Translations under genes and position numbers: made by a program
Shown: positions 26,965-35,620 of the stretch, in pieces
Layout of the letters: the number at the start of each line of letters is the position of its first letter
Numbering within the stretch: position 1 is the first letter of the stretch
DNA from: Methanosaeta sp. PtaU1.Bin112
Lineage (GTDB): Archaea; Halobacteriota; Methanosarcinia; Methanotrichales; Methanotrichaceae
DNA length: 52,275 bases
Direction: 5' to 3'
NCBI GenBank assembly: GCA_002067705.1
Contig: MVRL01000102.1
Span: 1 to 52,275, forward strand
Notes under the pieces: model-generated
What the model saw: the letters and a program-made list of their open reading frames with translations, nothing else
Told to the model about the DNA's origin: nothing
Database searches by the model: none

Positions 26965-27486
26965 ATGGCCCAGAAAATTGTATCCGTCACAAGAAGATCC
27001 CTCGACAGATACCTAGAGATGGAATCCTTGCTGCATAAATTTTTCGATAGTATCGGCTATTGCAGGGAAAACTTCGGCGTAAACTGCAATGGTTGTTGCA
27101 ATGAAAATGTCGCCAATTATCCTAAAAAATATCGTGGTTGCAGAGATCTGGATGAAGAGAGGCTGAAGATCTACGGCGTTGGCAACTTAACAGGAGGATG
27201 CCCTTATTCCAGCGACCACGGCTGCATTCTGGCAACACATAAGACGCCAAAATGCATTGCTTACATCTGCCCACCATTCACAAAGGCACTAAATGAGCAG
27301 GGAATAGATTATGACTGGTTTGAGGTACATACCCTGCTCATCAGTATTCTCAATGAAGGCAAATTTGATTGGTGGAGCGGCTCTAAGATTGAATCTCATT
27401 ACACTAGTGATGAAGAATTCTTCGCAATTAAAAAGAAATTTGAAGAATTGCTGAATTTATGGGCATCGAAGGTCGCTAAAATTTAG
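26965..27486 (+). CDS. Cys-rich YkgJ-like protein, putative metal/Fe-S binding
   Basis: This 173-aa protein contains many cysteines in its first half (CRENFGVNCNGCC, RGCRDL, GGCPYSSDHGC, KCIAYICPP). The NCNGCC-type cluster resembles the YkgJ-like zinc/iron-chelating family, although the spacing is not a perfect match. The C-terminus is helical and charged. It is monocistronic, with an AT-rich upstream region. Confidence 0.6.
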   Translation: MAQKIVSVTRRSLDRYLEMESLLHKFFDSIGYCRENFGVNCNGCCNENVANYPKKYRGCRDLDEERLKIYGVGNLTGGCPYSSDHGCILATHKTPKCIAYICPPFTKALNEQGIDYDWFEVHTLLISILNEGKFDWWSGSKIESHYTSDEEFFAIKKKFEELLNLWASKVAKI

Positions 27487-27715
27487 TGAATAGAGAGGGT
27501 CGGTTTAAGGACCTTTGCGCATATCGGCAAATCGCATTTTTCGAGCATCGATTTTAGACAGTTGTCTCTTGCTGCTGGTGGCCTTCTTCAGGTGAGATGC
27601 TCACGAGCATTTTTTAAAAAAAATACTATAATGTTATATTATTAGAGAAAAAAAATGAATAATAGTACCAGTTTAGATAATACTACAGCGTTTAACAAGA
27701 AAAAATGTTGAATTT

Positions 27716-28639
27716 TTAGCTCTTATTCAATAGAGGATAGATGAAAACGCCGTGCTTGTCCAGATCGTAGTCCATATGCTGGAATCTTTTTAGATATTCT
27801 TGGTGAATCTCCTTCGGCTCCAGATCCTTGAAAAGCTCCGGGTGGAAGAGTTTTGCTAGATATGCAGTACCTATGAGACAGCCGTCGCCACCATTTCGGA
27901 AATTGTCTGCCATCATGAAAACCTGTTCGTTTTTCACTGCACTGCAATTTGCTAATACTGAGATGTTCATGATATCGTCTCTCCCTAAGGCGGTTTCTGA
28001 TGGATCGTCAGTATTGAAGCCGTGATTTGTATCTTCGTAATATAACTGCGCGATAACGATTTCGGGATTTTGCATTAACAGCCATTCAAGATTTACGTTT
28101 GTATAGGTGTCACATGTATATGCATTTTCAGCTATGTCACGTCCCCCTGCGAGGGTGGTCATTTGATACGTTTTATAGCCTGTACAACTTATTTGCAACT
28201 CTTTTGATGGCCTATAATGCATATTCATTACCAACGGCTTTCTATCTTCAGAAACATCACCTGTTCGTGATTTGATCGTATTCAGCCAATAATCACGCCA
28301 GTTTATAAACTCATCAGCTTCTTCTCTCTTACCAAGGATATATCCAAGTTTTTCAACCCCATCTTTGTATCGAGATTGACCACTACTTATTAAGTCGGGA
28401 TTATATAATCCCAAAAATAGGACCTTCGTATTCGGGAGTTGTTTTTGCATTTCATCAACACGAGACGAGCCAAATGCTAGTAAGACATCGGCATTAAGGC
28501 CTATTATTTTCTCATAGTCTGGGTTAATAAAATGGCCCACACTTGGCAGCTTGCTAATCTCTGGAAAGAAAGCAGAGTCCCATTGCTTAATATAGTCGCT
28601 GATACCGACAATCCTGTCTGATGCATTGAGCGCTCGCAA
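27716..28639 (-). pseudogene. Truncated ABC substrate-binding protein (BtuF/FepB-like), no signal peptide
   Basis: This is a 307-aa frame of the same family as 3987-5381; the C-termini share YDLDKHGVFIYPLL. The homologous reading frame continues upstream of the TTG at 28639 (VSVKTPAHRIVVPYKDSPEVL) to a TAG at 28703-28705, with no start codon. The leader peptide and first strand of lobe 1 are therefore lost. If made from the TTG, the protein would lack a signal peptide and stay in the cytoplasm. An AT-rich TATA-like tract directly upstream marks the breakpoint. Most likely a pseudogene. Confidence 0.65.
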
Positions 28640-28787
28640 TACCTCCGGAGAATCTTTATAGGGTACAACAATCCGATGCGCTGGTGTTTTTACGGATACT
28701 GACTAATCAATATATACTTTTATTATTAGATTTGTTTAAGTTTAAAAGTGTTAAAACTCACTGGCAGGCTCAAGTCATGTTTAATTG

Positions 28788-29294
28788 TCAGATTATGAAG
28801 AATCTAAGCATGCATCTTCTTTCACCTTGGCAGATTCTCTTCTCCCTGGCAAACTCGATCTCCCCCATATCGCCCTTTTCCCCGGAGAACTCGCTCGCCC
28901 AGACGGAGTTCTCCACCCGGCAGATGATATCGCTCACCCTCTCAGATAATTCCCCTCGCCCAGACTTTATCATTACATCGTGCCAGGGGCACCTTCTGAC
29001 GATGACTGCCAGGCTGTCCTCATCCGGCGATATCTCGAAATCGAAGCCCTCCATCGCCAGTCGGGCGGAGAGCGCCTGGGAAAGGTCAGGCAAGCCGCTT
29101 TGCAGATTCATCATCGCCTTGAGCGCGCGAGCCTGAATCTTGGGAAGAACCTTCCAGACGGCCTCGTCCACCTTCAGAGCCTCATCGAAGCCCAGCATCT
29201 CCTCAACCTTCATAAACCACAGACCGTCCACCGCCGTATAGGACCGCCGGAAGTACTCCGTCTTCTGCTCTTCAGTCAAACCTGCCATCCACAT
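28788..29294 (-). CDS. DUF6125-like protein
   Basis: The 168-aa protein begins LTEEQKTEYFRRSYTAVDG, followed by LWFMKVEE and VWKVLPKIQARALK, which resembles a family of methanogen proteins annotated DUF6125 and related to L-2-amino-thiazoline-4-carboxylate hydrolase-like proteins. The cysteines in RRCPWHDVM, IICRVENSVW and RICQGERRCML suggest a ligand or metal site. It lies 37 bp downstream of the TPR gene stop, on the same strand. The function is unknown. Confidence 0.6.
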   Translation of the reverse strand: MWMAGLTEEQKTEYFRRSYTAVDGLWFMKVEEMLGFDEALKVDEAVWKVLPKIQARALKAMMNLQSGLPDLSQALSARLAMEGFDFEISPDEDSLAVIVRRCPWHDVMIKSGRGELSERVSDIICRVENSVWASEFSGEKGDMGEIEFAREKRICQGERRCMLRFFII

Positions 29295-29331
29295 CCCTCA
29301 CTGCTGATGCCGTATTTTTCTGTTTTTCCGG

Positions 29332-31362
29332 TTAGGCCGGCCTTTCCAGCTTCTCGCGCCTTCCCTTATCATTCTTCTTGTTCTGCACAGTGACTGCCCC
29401 TTCCCTGGCCTGAGACTTTCGCCCTGCCTTAAGTACGGCCTTGCAGGACTGAATGGACAGGTGGCATCTCTTCGCCATTTCATGCATCTCCTGGACTTTG
29501 GGGTCGCCACTCTTCTCCAGCTCCTCAGCCAGGGTCTGATAGATCTTGAAGGCTTTTTTGTAAGCTCTAAGTGCCTCTTTGCTGCACTCCTCTTTATCTT
29601 GCACCTCAGAAAGAGTCATATAATCAAAGGCCAGATCCCTGAGGATATCGGCGTGCTCAGAAGGAGCCCTATCAGCAGTGTAGTACTGCATGGCCTGCTT
29701 GCAAGCATCAATTGCCATCCTGCAGTTGTGCTCTCTCTCCTCCATTTCAGCCATTGTGATATAGCTGAGGCCCAGGCTCTTCAGAGCATCGGCGTGCTCA
29801 ACCGGATTTATCCCATCATAAATGGCGATTGCTTCCCGGCAGGCTTCTATCGCCCGTCGGCAGTTTTCCCTGCAATCGGCAACCTCGGCCAAAGCCGAAT
29901 AAGCCGCCCAGAGCAGAATCTTGGCCTCTGCATACTCTTCAGCATCTTTCACTGCATGTTCTTGCAATTGTCCTTCATCATAGATCCGCAGGGCCTCCTC
30001 GCATGCAGATATGGCTTTTCTGCAGTCTTCTGCTTTGGCCTCTACAGTGATCTCATTGTTTGCCAGGGCTATGGCGGTCATAGCCAGATCCTTGCAGCAG
30101 GATGCAATCTGCAGCGAATGTGCACCCCAAATCCGCATAGAATGCAGCCCTTCCTCACAAGCCTGCAGAGCCAGGGCGCAGTTTTCTGCCCGATATTCGA
30201 TATCAGCTAGAGTCAGGTAAGCCAGCCAAAGGCTGCCTTTGGCCTCGCCGTAATCCTCAGGGGAGTCTTTCAGGGAAAAGACCTCCAGAGCCTTCTGAGA
30301 CGCCATGATGGCCCGCATGCAGTTTTCAGTACTGTTCACCTCCTGTCCCAGGGTAAGATAGACCTTGGCCAGATTGTTTTGAGCAGTAGCATAAAGCCTG
30401 GGAGACTCATTCAGAGAATAGATTCGCAGAGCATTGCTATAAGATTCCAGGGCAAGCCGGCAATATTCCTGGAAAACGTTCGATGTCTTTTCATCCCGAG
30501 CTTCTTCCGCTAGTGCAAGGTATGCATTTCCCAGATTGTTCTGCGTAGCAGCGTAGGCCAATGGATGCTCCTTCTCTGTTCTGTGTGCCAAAGCCTCCCG
30601 GCAAGCAGAAAGAGCCTTAATGCAGTTTTCTGCTCGTTCTTCGGACTCGGAGAGGGAGAGGTATGCTATGGCCAGATTGTTCTTCATGGCGGCGTATTGC
30701 AGTGGGCTTTTTGCCGGAGAATAAACCTGGATGGCTTCCAGGTAAGAGGAGACGGCTTCTTTGCAGAGCTTTGTATGATCTGCAGGATTTGAGGACTGAG
30801 CCAAGGTTAGATAGCTGCTGCCCAGGGAGGCCTTCGCGGATGCAAACTGCATTGGGCTGTCTTTCAGGTTATAGACGGCAAGCGCTGCTTTGCAGGCTTG
30901 CACTGCCTTCTTGCCGTTTTCTTCCCGACTCTCCAGCTCGGCCAGCTTTCTATAGGCAATGCCCAGCTCATTTTGAATGATGCCTTGATCGTTGGGTGCA
31001 GTGGCAGGAGAGAGGGATTTCAGGGCATCTTCCAGGCAAATGACTGCTTGATTGAGGTTTTCGGATCGGTTTTTGTGATCCGCTAAAGCTGCATAGGCAA
31101 AGCCCAGGCCTTTCATGACTTTAGCGCGAGAAATCAGATGGCCATCCGGTGCAAATGTGAGCAGAGCTTCTTCATAAGCGGCAATGGCGCGCTCGCAACT
31201 CGACAGGTCATTTTTTTGCCTGATGATCTCCAGAAAATTGTCGCCTATCCTTTTTTTTATATTGGCGCGTTTCACCGGATCCATCTCCAAGGCCAGCATC
31301 TTCTCGTATATTATCAGGGCCTTTTCATGCTCCGAATCGGGATGGCTTTCCTTGTTCTGCAA
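29332..31362 (-). CDS. Large tetratricopeptide-repeat protein
   Basis: The 676-aa protein is built almost wholly of TPR-like helical pairs, about 12-13 units of about 46-50 aa. Each contains a motif like YAATQNNLGNAYLALAE with an AENCxxAIxACxEAL helix. It is probably a scaffold for protein-protein interaction and has no signal peptide. The start is TTG 31362; the frame stays open upstream without ATG/GTG to about 31470, so the N-terminus is uncertain. The gene is followed at 37 bp by the DUF6125-like gene, suggesting one transcript. Confidence 0.8.
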   Translation of the reverse strand: MQNKESHPDSEHEKALIIYEKMLALEMDPVKRANIKKRIGDNFLEIIRQKNDLSSCERAIAAYEEALLTFAPDGHLISRAKVMKGLGFAYAALADHKNRSENLNQAVICLEDALKSLSPATAPNDQGIIQNELGIAYRKLAELESREENGKKAVQACKAALAVYNLKDSPMQFASAKASLGSSYLTLAQSSNPADHTKLCKEAVSSYLEAIQVYSPAKSPLQYAAMKNNLAIAYLSLSESEERAENCIKALSACREALAHRTEKEHPLAYAATQNNLGNAYLALAEEARDEKTSNVFQEYCRLALESYSNALRIYSLNESPRLYATAQNNLAKVYLTLGQEVNSTENCMRAIMASQKALEVFSLKDSPEDYGEAKGSLWLAYLTLADIEYRAENCALALQACEEGLHSMRIWGAHSLQIASCCKDLAMTAIALANNEITVEAKAEDCRKAISACEEALRIYDEGQLQEHAVKDAEEYAEAKILLWAAYSALAEVADCRENCRRAIEACREAIAIYDGINPVEHADALKSLGLSYITMAEMEEREHNCRMAIDACKQAMQYYTADRAPSEHADILRDLAFDYMTLSEVQDKEECSKEALRAYKKAFKIYQTLAEELEKSGDPKVQEMHEMAKRCHLSIQSCKAVLKAGRKSQAREGAVTVQNKKNDKGRREKLERPA

Positions 31363-31712
31363 TGAAAAATTCGCCTCCTCTGCTTCCGGATATGAGCTCC
31401 AGAATTCATGATGGATGCGAACAAAGATGGGCGCTGCTGCTACATCTATTCTTCGCCCATTGAGCAGCGGCCATAATTATAAAAAATATTTTAAACTCAT
31501 ATATATACTTATTTAAAATACCAAAAGTGTTAAATCCAATAAGTATACAGTATTTATTTAAAAGAAGTATTGTCCTCAGCAATAATATTGATAAGTGCTC
31601 TGCCAAAACAGGAGAGGTCAGGTTTTGTTCCTCCTCCCTGAACCTCTCCCACCTCATCACATCAGCATGGAATGATGGAAAACCTCCGTTAAAAACATCT
31701 CAAATTTTGGAA
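31363..31712. other. 350-bp spacer upstream of the TPR gene
   Basis: Short overlapping frames exist on both strands but none has a convincing product or start. It contains an AT-rich stretch at 31480-31560 that could hold the promoter for the TPR gene. Confidence 0.4.
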
Positions 31713-31808
31713 TCATATGATCACCACGACATCAAGAAGTAGCAAAATCGCTCCAAAAAAGCCTAGGATGGTGATTATCGTCTCCGTGTTTATATCAGGA
31801 TTATTCAC
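31713..31808 (-). CDS. Possible small membrane protein (GTG start) or remnant
   Basis: A 31-aa frame starting GTG encodes a hydrophobic segment (ITILGFFGAILLLLDVVVII). The frame is open upstream to 31884 with no start codon, and an overlapping ATG in another frame gives MNGKHLPLE before stopping. It could be a small membrane protein or a frameshifted remnant. The evidence is weak. It lies just after the tfx gene on the same strand. Confidence 0.2.
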   Translation of the reverse strand: MNNPDINTETIITILGFFGAILLLLDVVVII

Positions 31809-31903
31809 GGGCCGTCCGCTAAGCAGATCTAGGATATATAGGTTTCCAGAGGTAGATGCTTTCCATTCATCTATTCTCTACGGAAGGCGCAAGAGAGTCT
31901 CTC

Positions 31904-32359
31904 TCATCTCTCCTGCACCCCTTTGACCATCTCTTCCACCAGCACCTCTCCATCATCCGTGACAAAGATCCCGGCATCTTTTGATAGTGACCTTTTCCTG
32001 AAAAGCAGGGGCGCCTTTCGCCGCAGTTGCACTACGATATCCAGGGATGTGATGGGCAGGCGCATATGCTTCTCATCCGCAGCGGCAAAGATCATCCTGG
32101 GCAGCTCAAAGACATCTGTTCCTGCCTTAGCCTGCAGGGAGATGGGAGCGCGAAGCATCAGCCACTGCTGCAATGTCCGCTCCGCCCGTGCGATATTCTG
32201 GTGGGCCCTCTTCTCCAGAATGCTGACATTGGAGCGGGTGGTGCCCAGGCTGTCGGCGATCTCCTGCTGCGACAGGCCCGCTAGCCTCATTTGCAACACT
32301 TCAATCTGTCTCTTTGTGAGAAACGAATCCAGGTATTCCTCGTCTTCTTTCACAGGCAT
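31904..32359 (-). CDS. tfx: Tfx-family transcriptional regulator
   Basis: This is a DNA-binding regulator of the Tfx family. From ATG 32359 it has 151 aa; upstream in-frame starts (32404, TTG 32419) lack family similarity. The N-terminal HTH is FLTKRQIEVLQMR, LSQQEIADSLGTTRSNVSIL, EKRAHQNI. The C-terminal Tfx domain follows (LRRKAPLLFRKRSLSKD). In Methanothermobacter, Tfx binds DNA of a molybdenum formylmethanofuran dehydrogenase operon. A fwd operon lies 10 kb away here, so a regulatory link is plausible but unproven. Confidence 0.88.
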   Translation of the reverse strand: MPVKEDEEYLDSFLTKRQIEVLQMRLAGLSQQEIADSLGTTRSNVSILEKRAHQNIARAERTLQQWLMLRAPISLQAKAGTDVFELPRMIFAAADEKHMRLPITSLDIVVQLRRKAPLLFRKRSLSKDAGIFVTDDGEVLVEEMVKGVQER

Positions 32360-32473
32360 TATCAGGTCGCAGGAAGAGATGAACTTTCCAGATAATAAAA
32401 TCATCCTTGCCGAATGCAAGGGACAATGGAGCGATTAGGAAAAAGCCAAATAGCTTGAGGGTCTTTAACAAGG

Positions 32474-33121
32474 ATGACCATGAAGCTGAAAATCAGAATT
32501 ATCGGCCCCAGAGTGCATGATGTTGGCTACAGGTACTTTCTGTTGAGCTTGGCCATGTCTCGCAGAATCAAGATGTTTGAAGCCCATAATACAGAAAGCG
32601 GCGAAGATGATGAAGTTCTGGTCTTTGCCGAAGGCGATGATGAAGCAATTAAGGCCTTTCGTTCTCTAGTTGAAACCAAGCGCCCTGAGCGCTCAGATGT
32701 ATCGAAGATAATTTTTGAGGACTTTGAGGGAGATATCATGAAGATAGGTGATTATTCTCAATTCTGCTCAACAGTCCAAATGAACAAGGCAATTCCTCTG
32801 CTCTTAAATATGAGCGACGACCTCAGAGAGATGCGGGGCGATATAAAGGAGATGCGGGGCGATATAAAGGAGATGCGGGGCGATATAAAGGAGATGCGGG
32901 GCAATATAAAGGAGATGCACGGCGATATAAAAGAGATGCACGGCGATATAAAAGAGATGCACGGCGATATAAAAGAGATGCGGAAAAATACGGACGCAAT
33001 CCCTCTGGTGCTGGAGGAGATCAAAGGCATGAGGGAAGACATACAACCAGGATACGGGATGCATTTCCGGCAGATGCAATCCGATGTTAGAGCGATAAAG
33101 GAAAGATTGGGTATGCAGTGA
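32474..33121 (+). CDS. Acylphosphatase-like domain fused to a heptad-repeat coiled coil
   Basis: This 215-aa protein starts with an acylphosphatase-like alpha/beta fold (residues 3-90). IIGPRVHDVGYRYFLL parallels the acylphosphatase substrate loop with its Arg, and HNTESGE lies where the catalytic Asn is expected. Whether it is active is unclear. Residues of about 115-170 are eight copies of a seven-residue unit, (K)EMRGDIK/EMHGDIK, forming a probable coiled coil. A basic tail ends RAIKERLGMQ. ATG 32474 or 32480 is possible; AAGGA is just upstream. Confidence 0.7.
   Translation: MTMKLKIRIIGPRVHDVGYRYFLLSLAMSRRIKMFEAHNTESGEDDEVLVFAEGDDEAIKAFRSLVETKRPERSDVSKIIFEDFEGDIMKIGDYSQFCSTVQMNKAIPLLLNMSDDLREMRGDIKEMRGDIKEMRGDIKEMRGNIKEMHGDIKEMHGDIKEMHGDIKEMRKNTDAIPLVLEEIKGMREDIQPGYGMHFRQMQSDVRAIKERLGMQ
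32828..32983 (+). repeat. 21-bp tandem minisatellite within the coding region
   Basis: GAGATGCGGGGCGATATAAAG is repeated in frame, seven full 21-bp units plus a partial. Units 1-3 are identical, unit 4 has one change (GGCAAT), and units 5-7 carry CAC for CGG and end AAA. The array keeps the heptad of the protein's coiled coil. Confidence 0.95.
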
Positions 33122-33351
33122 GATCCAAGCGGACGTGAGCGAAAAGCTCTGACGAGTCGTTACGAGCGCAGAGATGAGCTGGACCGGCTGGATTTGCAGG
33201 ATTGCAGCATCTCTCTTTTGGGAAGAAGACGAGGATCTGCCCGCAGAGGCGAGCATTCTCTTCGACCGTGGCCTGACACGGATTTACAGCACCGAGGATG
33301 TGGCCGTGCTGCTGCTGGCGGTGGTGCAGAAAGCAATTGGTTCACGCCTTC
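33122..33351. other. 230-bp spacer, possibly a frameshifted remnant
   Basis: The plus strand reads TSRYERRDELDRLDLQDCS in one frame and WEEDEDLPAEASILFDRG in the next. This suggests a short degenerate gene, but neither part matches a family I know. It also covers the 3' flanks of two convergent genes. Confidence 0.3.
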
Positions 33352-34911
33352 CTAATTCGCCTTCTTCCGTTCTGCTGAGCCGTTGAGGAGCATGAGCCGG
33401 TTTATGGCGCTGACCAGGGCCTCTACTGAAGCCATGACGATGTCCTCACGCGCCGACCTGGCGCTGACCTTTCGTCCCCGGTCATCCTCTACCCCGATCA
33501 CCACTTCTGCCAGGGCATCGGCACCGCCGCTAATTGCTTCGATCCTGAAGTCGCTGAGGCGGATTGATGTGTCGCTCTCCAGCAGGCCCTGCACTGCATT
33601 TACAGCGGCATCCACCGGCCCGACGCCGATGTGAGCGAGGACCTTCTCTTTGCCCCGCACCATGGCTCTTACGGTTGCCGTGGGTGTGATGATGTTGCCG
33701 GTCATTACCGAGACCTCCTTGAGCACCACCGCCTGGCTTCCTTTGGCCACCTCTCCGATCACCACATCGGCAATAGCCTGAAGATCGATATTGGCGACCT
33801 GCTTTCCTTTGTCGCCCAGCTCTTTTATCCTCTCCAGGATCTCTTCAAGCTGCTCTTCAGTGGGCTGGTAGCCACCTTCCTCCAGCACTTTGGCCACTGC
33901 ATGCCGTCCGGTGTGTTTGCCCAGGACTATGCGCCTCTTGTGGCCTACCATCTCCGGGGTCATGATGCCGGGCTCAAAGGTCTTGCTGTCCTCAATGACT
34001 CCGTGGCTGTGTATGCCGCTCTCATGGGAGAAGGCGTTCTCGCCTATGATGGGCGCGGTTATGGGAATCTTGACGCCAGAAAGCCTTTCTACCAGGCGGC
34101 CGGTCTCCACCAGATATTCTGTCCTTATGCTGGTGCGGGCTCCATAAATCGCATGCAAGCTCATCACCGTCTCCGCAAGGTTGGCGTTTCCTGCCCTCTC
34201 CCCAAGGCCGTTTACGCAAACCTGAACCTCTCGGGCTCCTGCCTCAACCGCTGCCAGGCTGTTGGCCACAGCGAGCCCGAAGTCGTTGTGGCAGTGAACA
34301 TCGACTACCATGTTCACATCATCGCAGATATCCTTGACAAAACTGTAGAAAGCAGAAGGAACTGCCACTCCAACCGTATCTGGAATATTGATGATATCGC
34401 AGTGAGCTTCCTCTACAGCTTTGAAGATGCGATGCAAGAACTGTGGCGAGGTGCGAGTGGCATCCATGGCTGAGAAGAGACATGTTCTGCCGTTGTCTTT
34501 AACAAACTGAACCGTCTCCATCGCTCCGGCCACAATATCATCATGGCTCATCTTTATGGTATGAGCTATCTGAATATCTGAGGTAGGAACGAAGACATGC
34601 ACCATTCCCACATCGGCATCAAGACAGGCCTGAGCATCCTTTTTTACAATGCGGGAGAGGCCGCAGACCTGAGCCTTCAAGCCCTCTCTGGCAATCTGCC
34701 GGACGCTCTCAAACTCGCCTTTTGAGGATACTGGAAACCCAGCCTCAATAACATTCACACCGAGCTTATCAAGCTGCCTTGCAATCTTGAGCTTATCCTC
34801 CTGGTTGAGTGATACGCCGGGAGTCTGCTCGCCATCCCTAAGAGTCGTGTCAAAAATGCGGACTTTTTCATCAACAAGCGAACGAACGTCGTAGAAGACG
34901 ATTCCCCACAG
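33352..34911 (-). CDS. leuA: 2-isopropylmalate/(R)-citramalate synthase family protein
   Basis: This is an alpha-isopropylmalate/citramalate/homocitrate synthase-family enzyme condensing acetyl-CoA with an oxo acid in branched-chain amino acid (or related) biosynthesis. The catalytic start motif VRIFDTTLRDGEQTPGV lies at about 34863-34812. It is followed by VIEAGFPVSS, the NIPDTVGV strand, VHCHNDFGLAVANSLAA and a C-terminal regulatory LeuA dimer domain. No ATG/GTG/TTG is in frame between a TGA at 34924-34926 and GTG 34758, which lies after the catalytic motif. A CTG at 34911 is one possible start; a frameshift is another. Substrate specificity is not decided. Confidence 0.85.
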   Translation of the reverse strand: MWGIVFYDVRSLVDEKVRIFDTTLRDGEQTPGVSLNQEDKLKIARQLDKLGVNVIEAGFPVSSKGEFESVRQIAREGLKAQVCGLSRIVKKDAQACLDADVGMVHVFVPTSDIQIAHTIKMSHDDIVAGAMETVQFVKDNGRTCLFSAMDATRTSPQFLHRIFKAVEEAHCDIINIPDTVGVAVPSAFYSFVKDICDDVNMVVDVHCHNDFGLAVANSLAAVEAGAREVQVCVNGLGERAGNANLAETVMSLHAIYGARTSIRTEYLVETGRLVERLSGVKIPITAPIIGENAFSHESGIHSHGVIEDSKTFEPGIMTPEMVGHKRRIVLGKHTGRHAVAKVLEEGGYQPTEEQLEEILERIKELGDKGKQVANIDLQAIADVVIGEVAKGSQAVVLKEVSVMTGNIITPTATVRAMVRGKEKVLAHIGVGPVDAAVNAVQGLLESDTSIRLSDFRIEAISGGADALAEVVIGVEDDRGRKVSARSAREDIVMASVEALVSAINRLMLLNGSAERKKAN

Positions 34912-34982
34912 AGGTTTCGTGTGTCATAAACTAAGATAGCATGAACAGCTATAAAACTCTTGCCGCCCAATAGAGGGCAATC

Positions 34983-35543
34983 ATGTCTGAGACGGAAGGA
35001 AAAAGCATTGATGATTATCTGACAGAGGCAGAACGGACAAAGCTGCTGGCCAGTCTTCACCATTTCCTGGTATGGGTAGGAGTGACAGAGCCTGAGGAGA
35101 TGCAGATCGATAGCAATGATCTAACCCGTGAGTTGGAAAAGCATCATCAGACGGAAAAAGATCTCCCGCCCGAGGTTCATGCCAGGCAGGGGCGAATTGA
35201 GCTTCATCGCCTCATCTGGAGACTGATTAACGAGGAGGAGATAACAGAAGAAGAGCGTCTGCAGATCGCCGAGCTGATTGAGGTCCTGGACAAAAAGGAG
35301 AAAAGTGAAGAGAATGATCTCAAGACGGCGAAGCTGAGCCAGAAGCAGGCAATTGCGCTTCACGATGAAGCGGCAAGCATAATTCGCGCCATCCTGGACC
35401 TCAAGGATATCCTGAAGAAGAGAGAGCGTGGCACTCTGACTGAGTATGGCTCAGACGAGCTGATAAAACGAAAGGTTGATCAGGTAAAAAAATGGAACAA
35501 GTTCATGGATGAGGTGACATCCTCTTCGCCTATGAATGAGTAG
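34983..35543 (+). CDS. Charged helical protein, possible DUF5788 relative
   Basis: The 186-aa protein is rich in Glu and Lys and almost all helical: LPPEVHARQGRIELHRL, EEITEEERLQIAELIEVLD, ASIIRAILDLKDILKKRERG. The central part resembles archaeal DUF5788 proteins, but weakly. It has no signal peptide. The gene is divergent from the LeuA-family gene, and its function is unknown. Confidence 0.6.
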   Translation: MSETEGKSIDDYLTEAERTKLLASLHHFLVWVGVTEPEEMQIDSNDLTRELEKHHQTEKDLPPEVHARQGRIELHRLIWRLINEEEITEEERLQIAELIEVLDKKEKSEENDLKTAKLSQKQAIALHDEAASIIRAILDLKDILKKRERGTLTEYGSDELIKRKVDQVKKWNKFMDEVTSSSPMNE

Positions 35544-35620
35544 GGCTTATTGCGCCATCGATCCAGCTTGCTTTATATTGCTTTATATTTTCTAGTAGAA
35601 TCGGATGCCCAAGCTCAAGA

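Noticed and set aside
32828-32983. Short tandem repeats as a CRISPR-like array
   Set aside because: The units are contiguous and in frame with no spacers; they code for a heptad repeat.
33631-34473. Plus-strand 280-aa frame opposite the LeuA-family gene
   Set aside because: It is antisense to the clear synthase frame.
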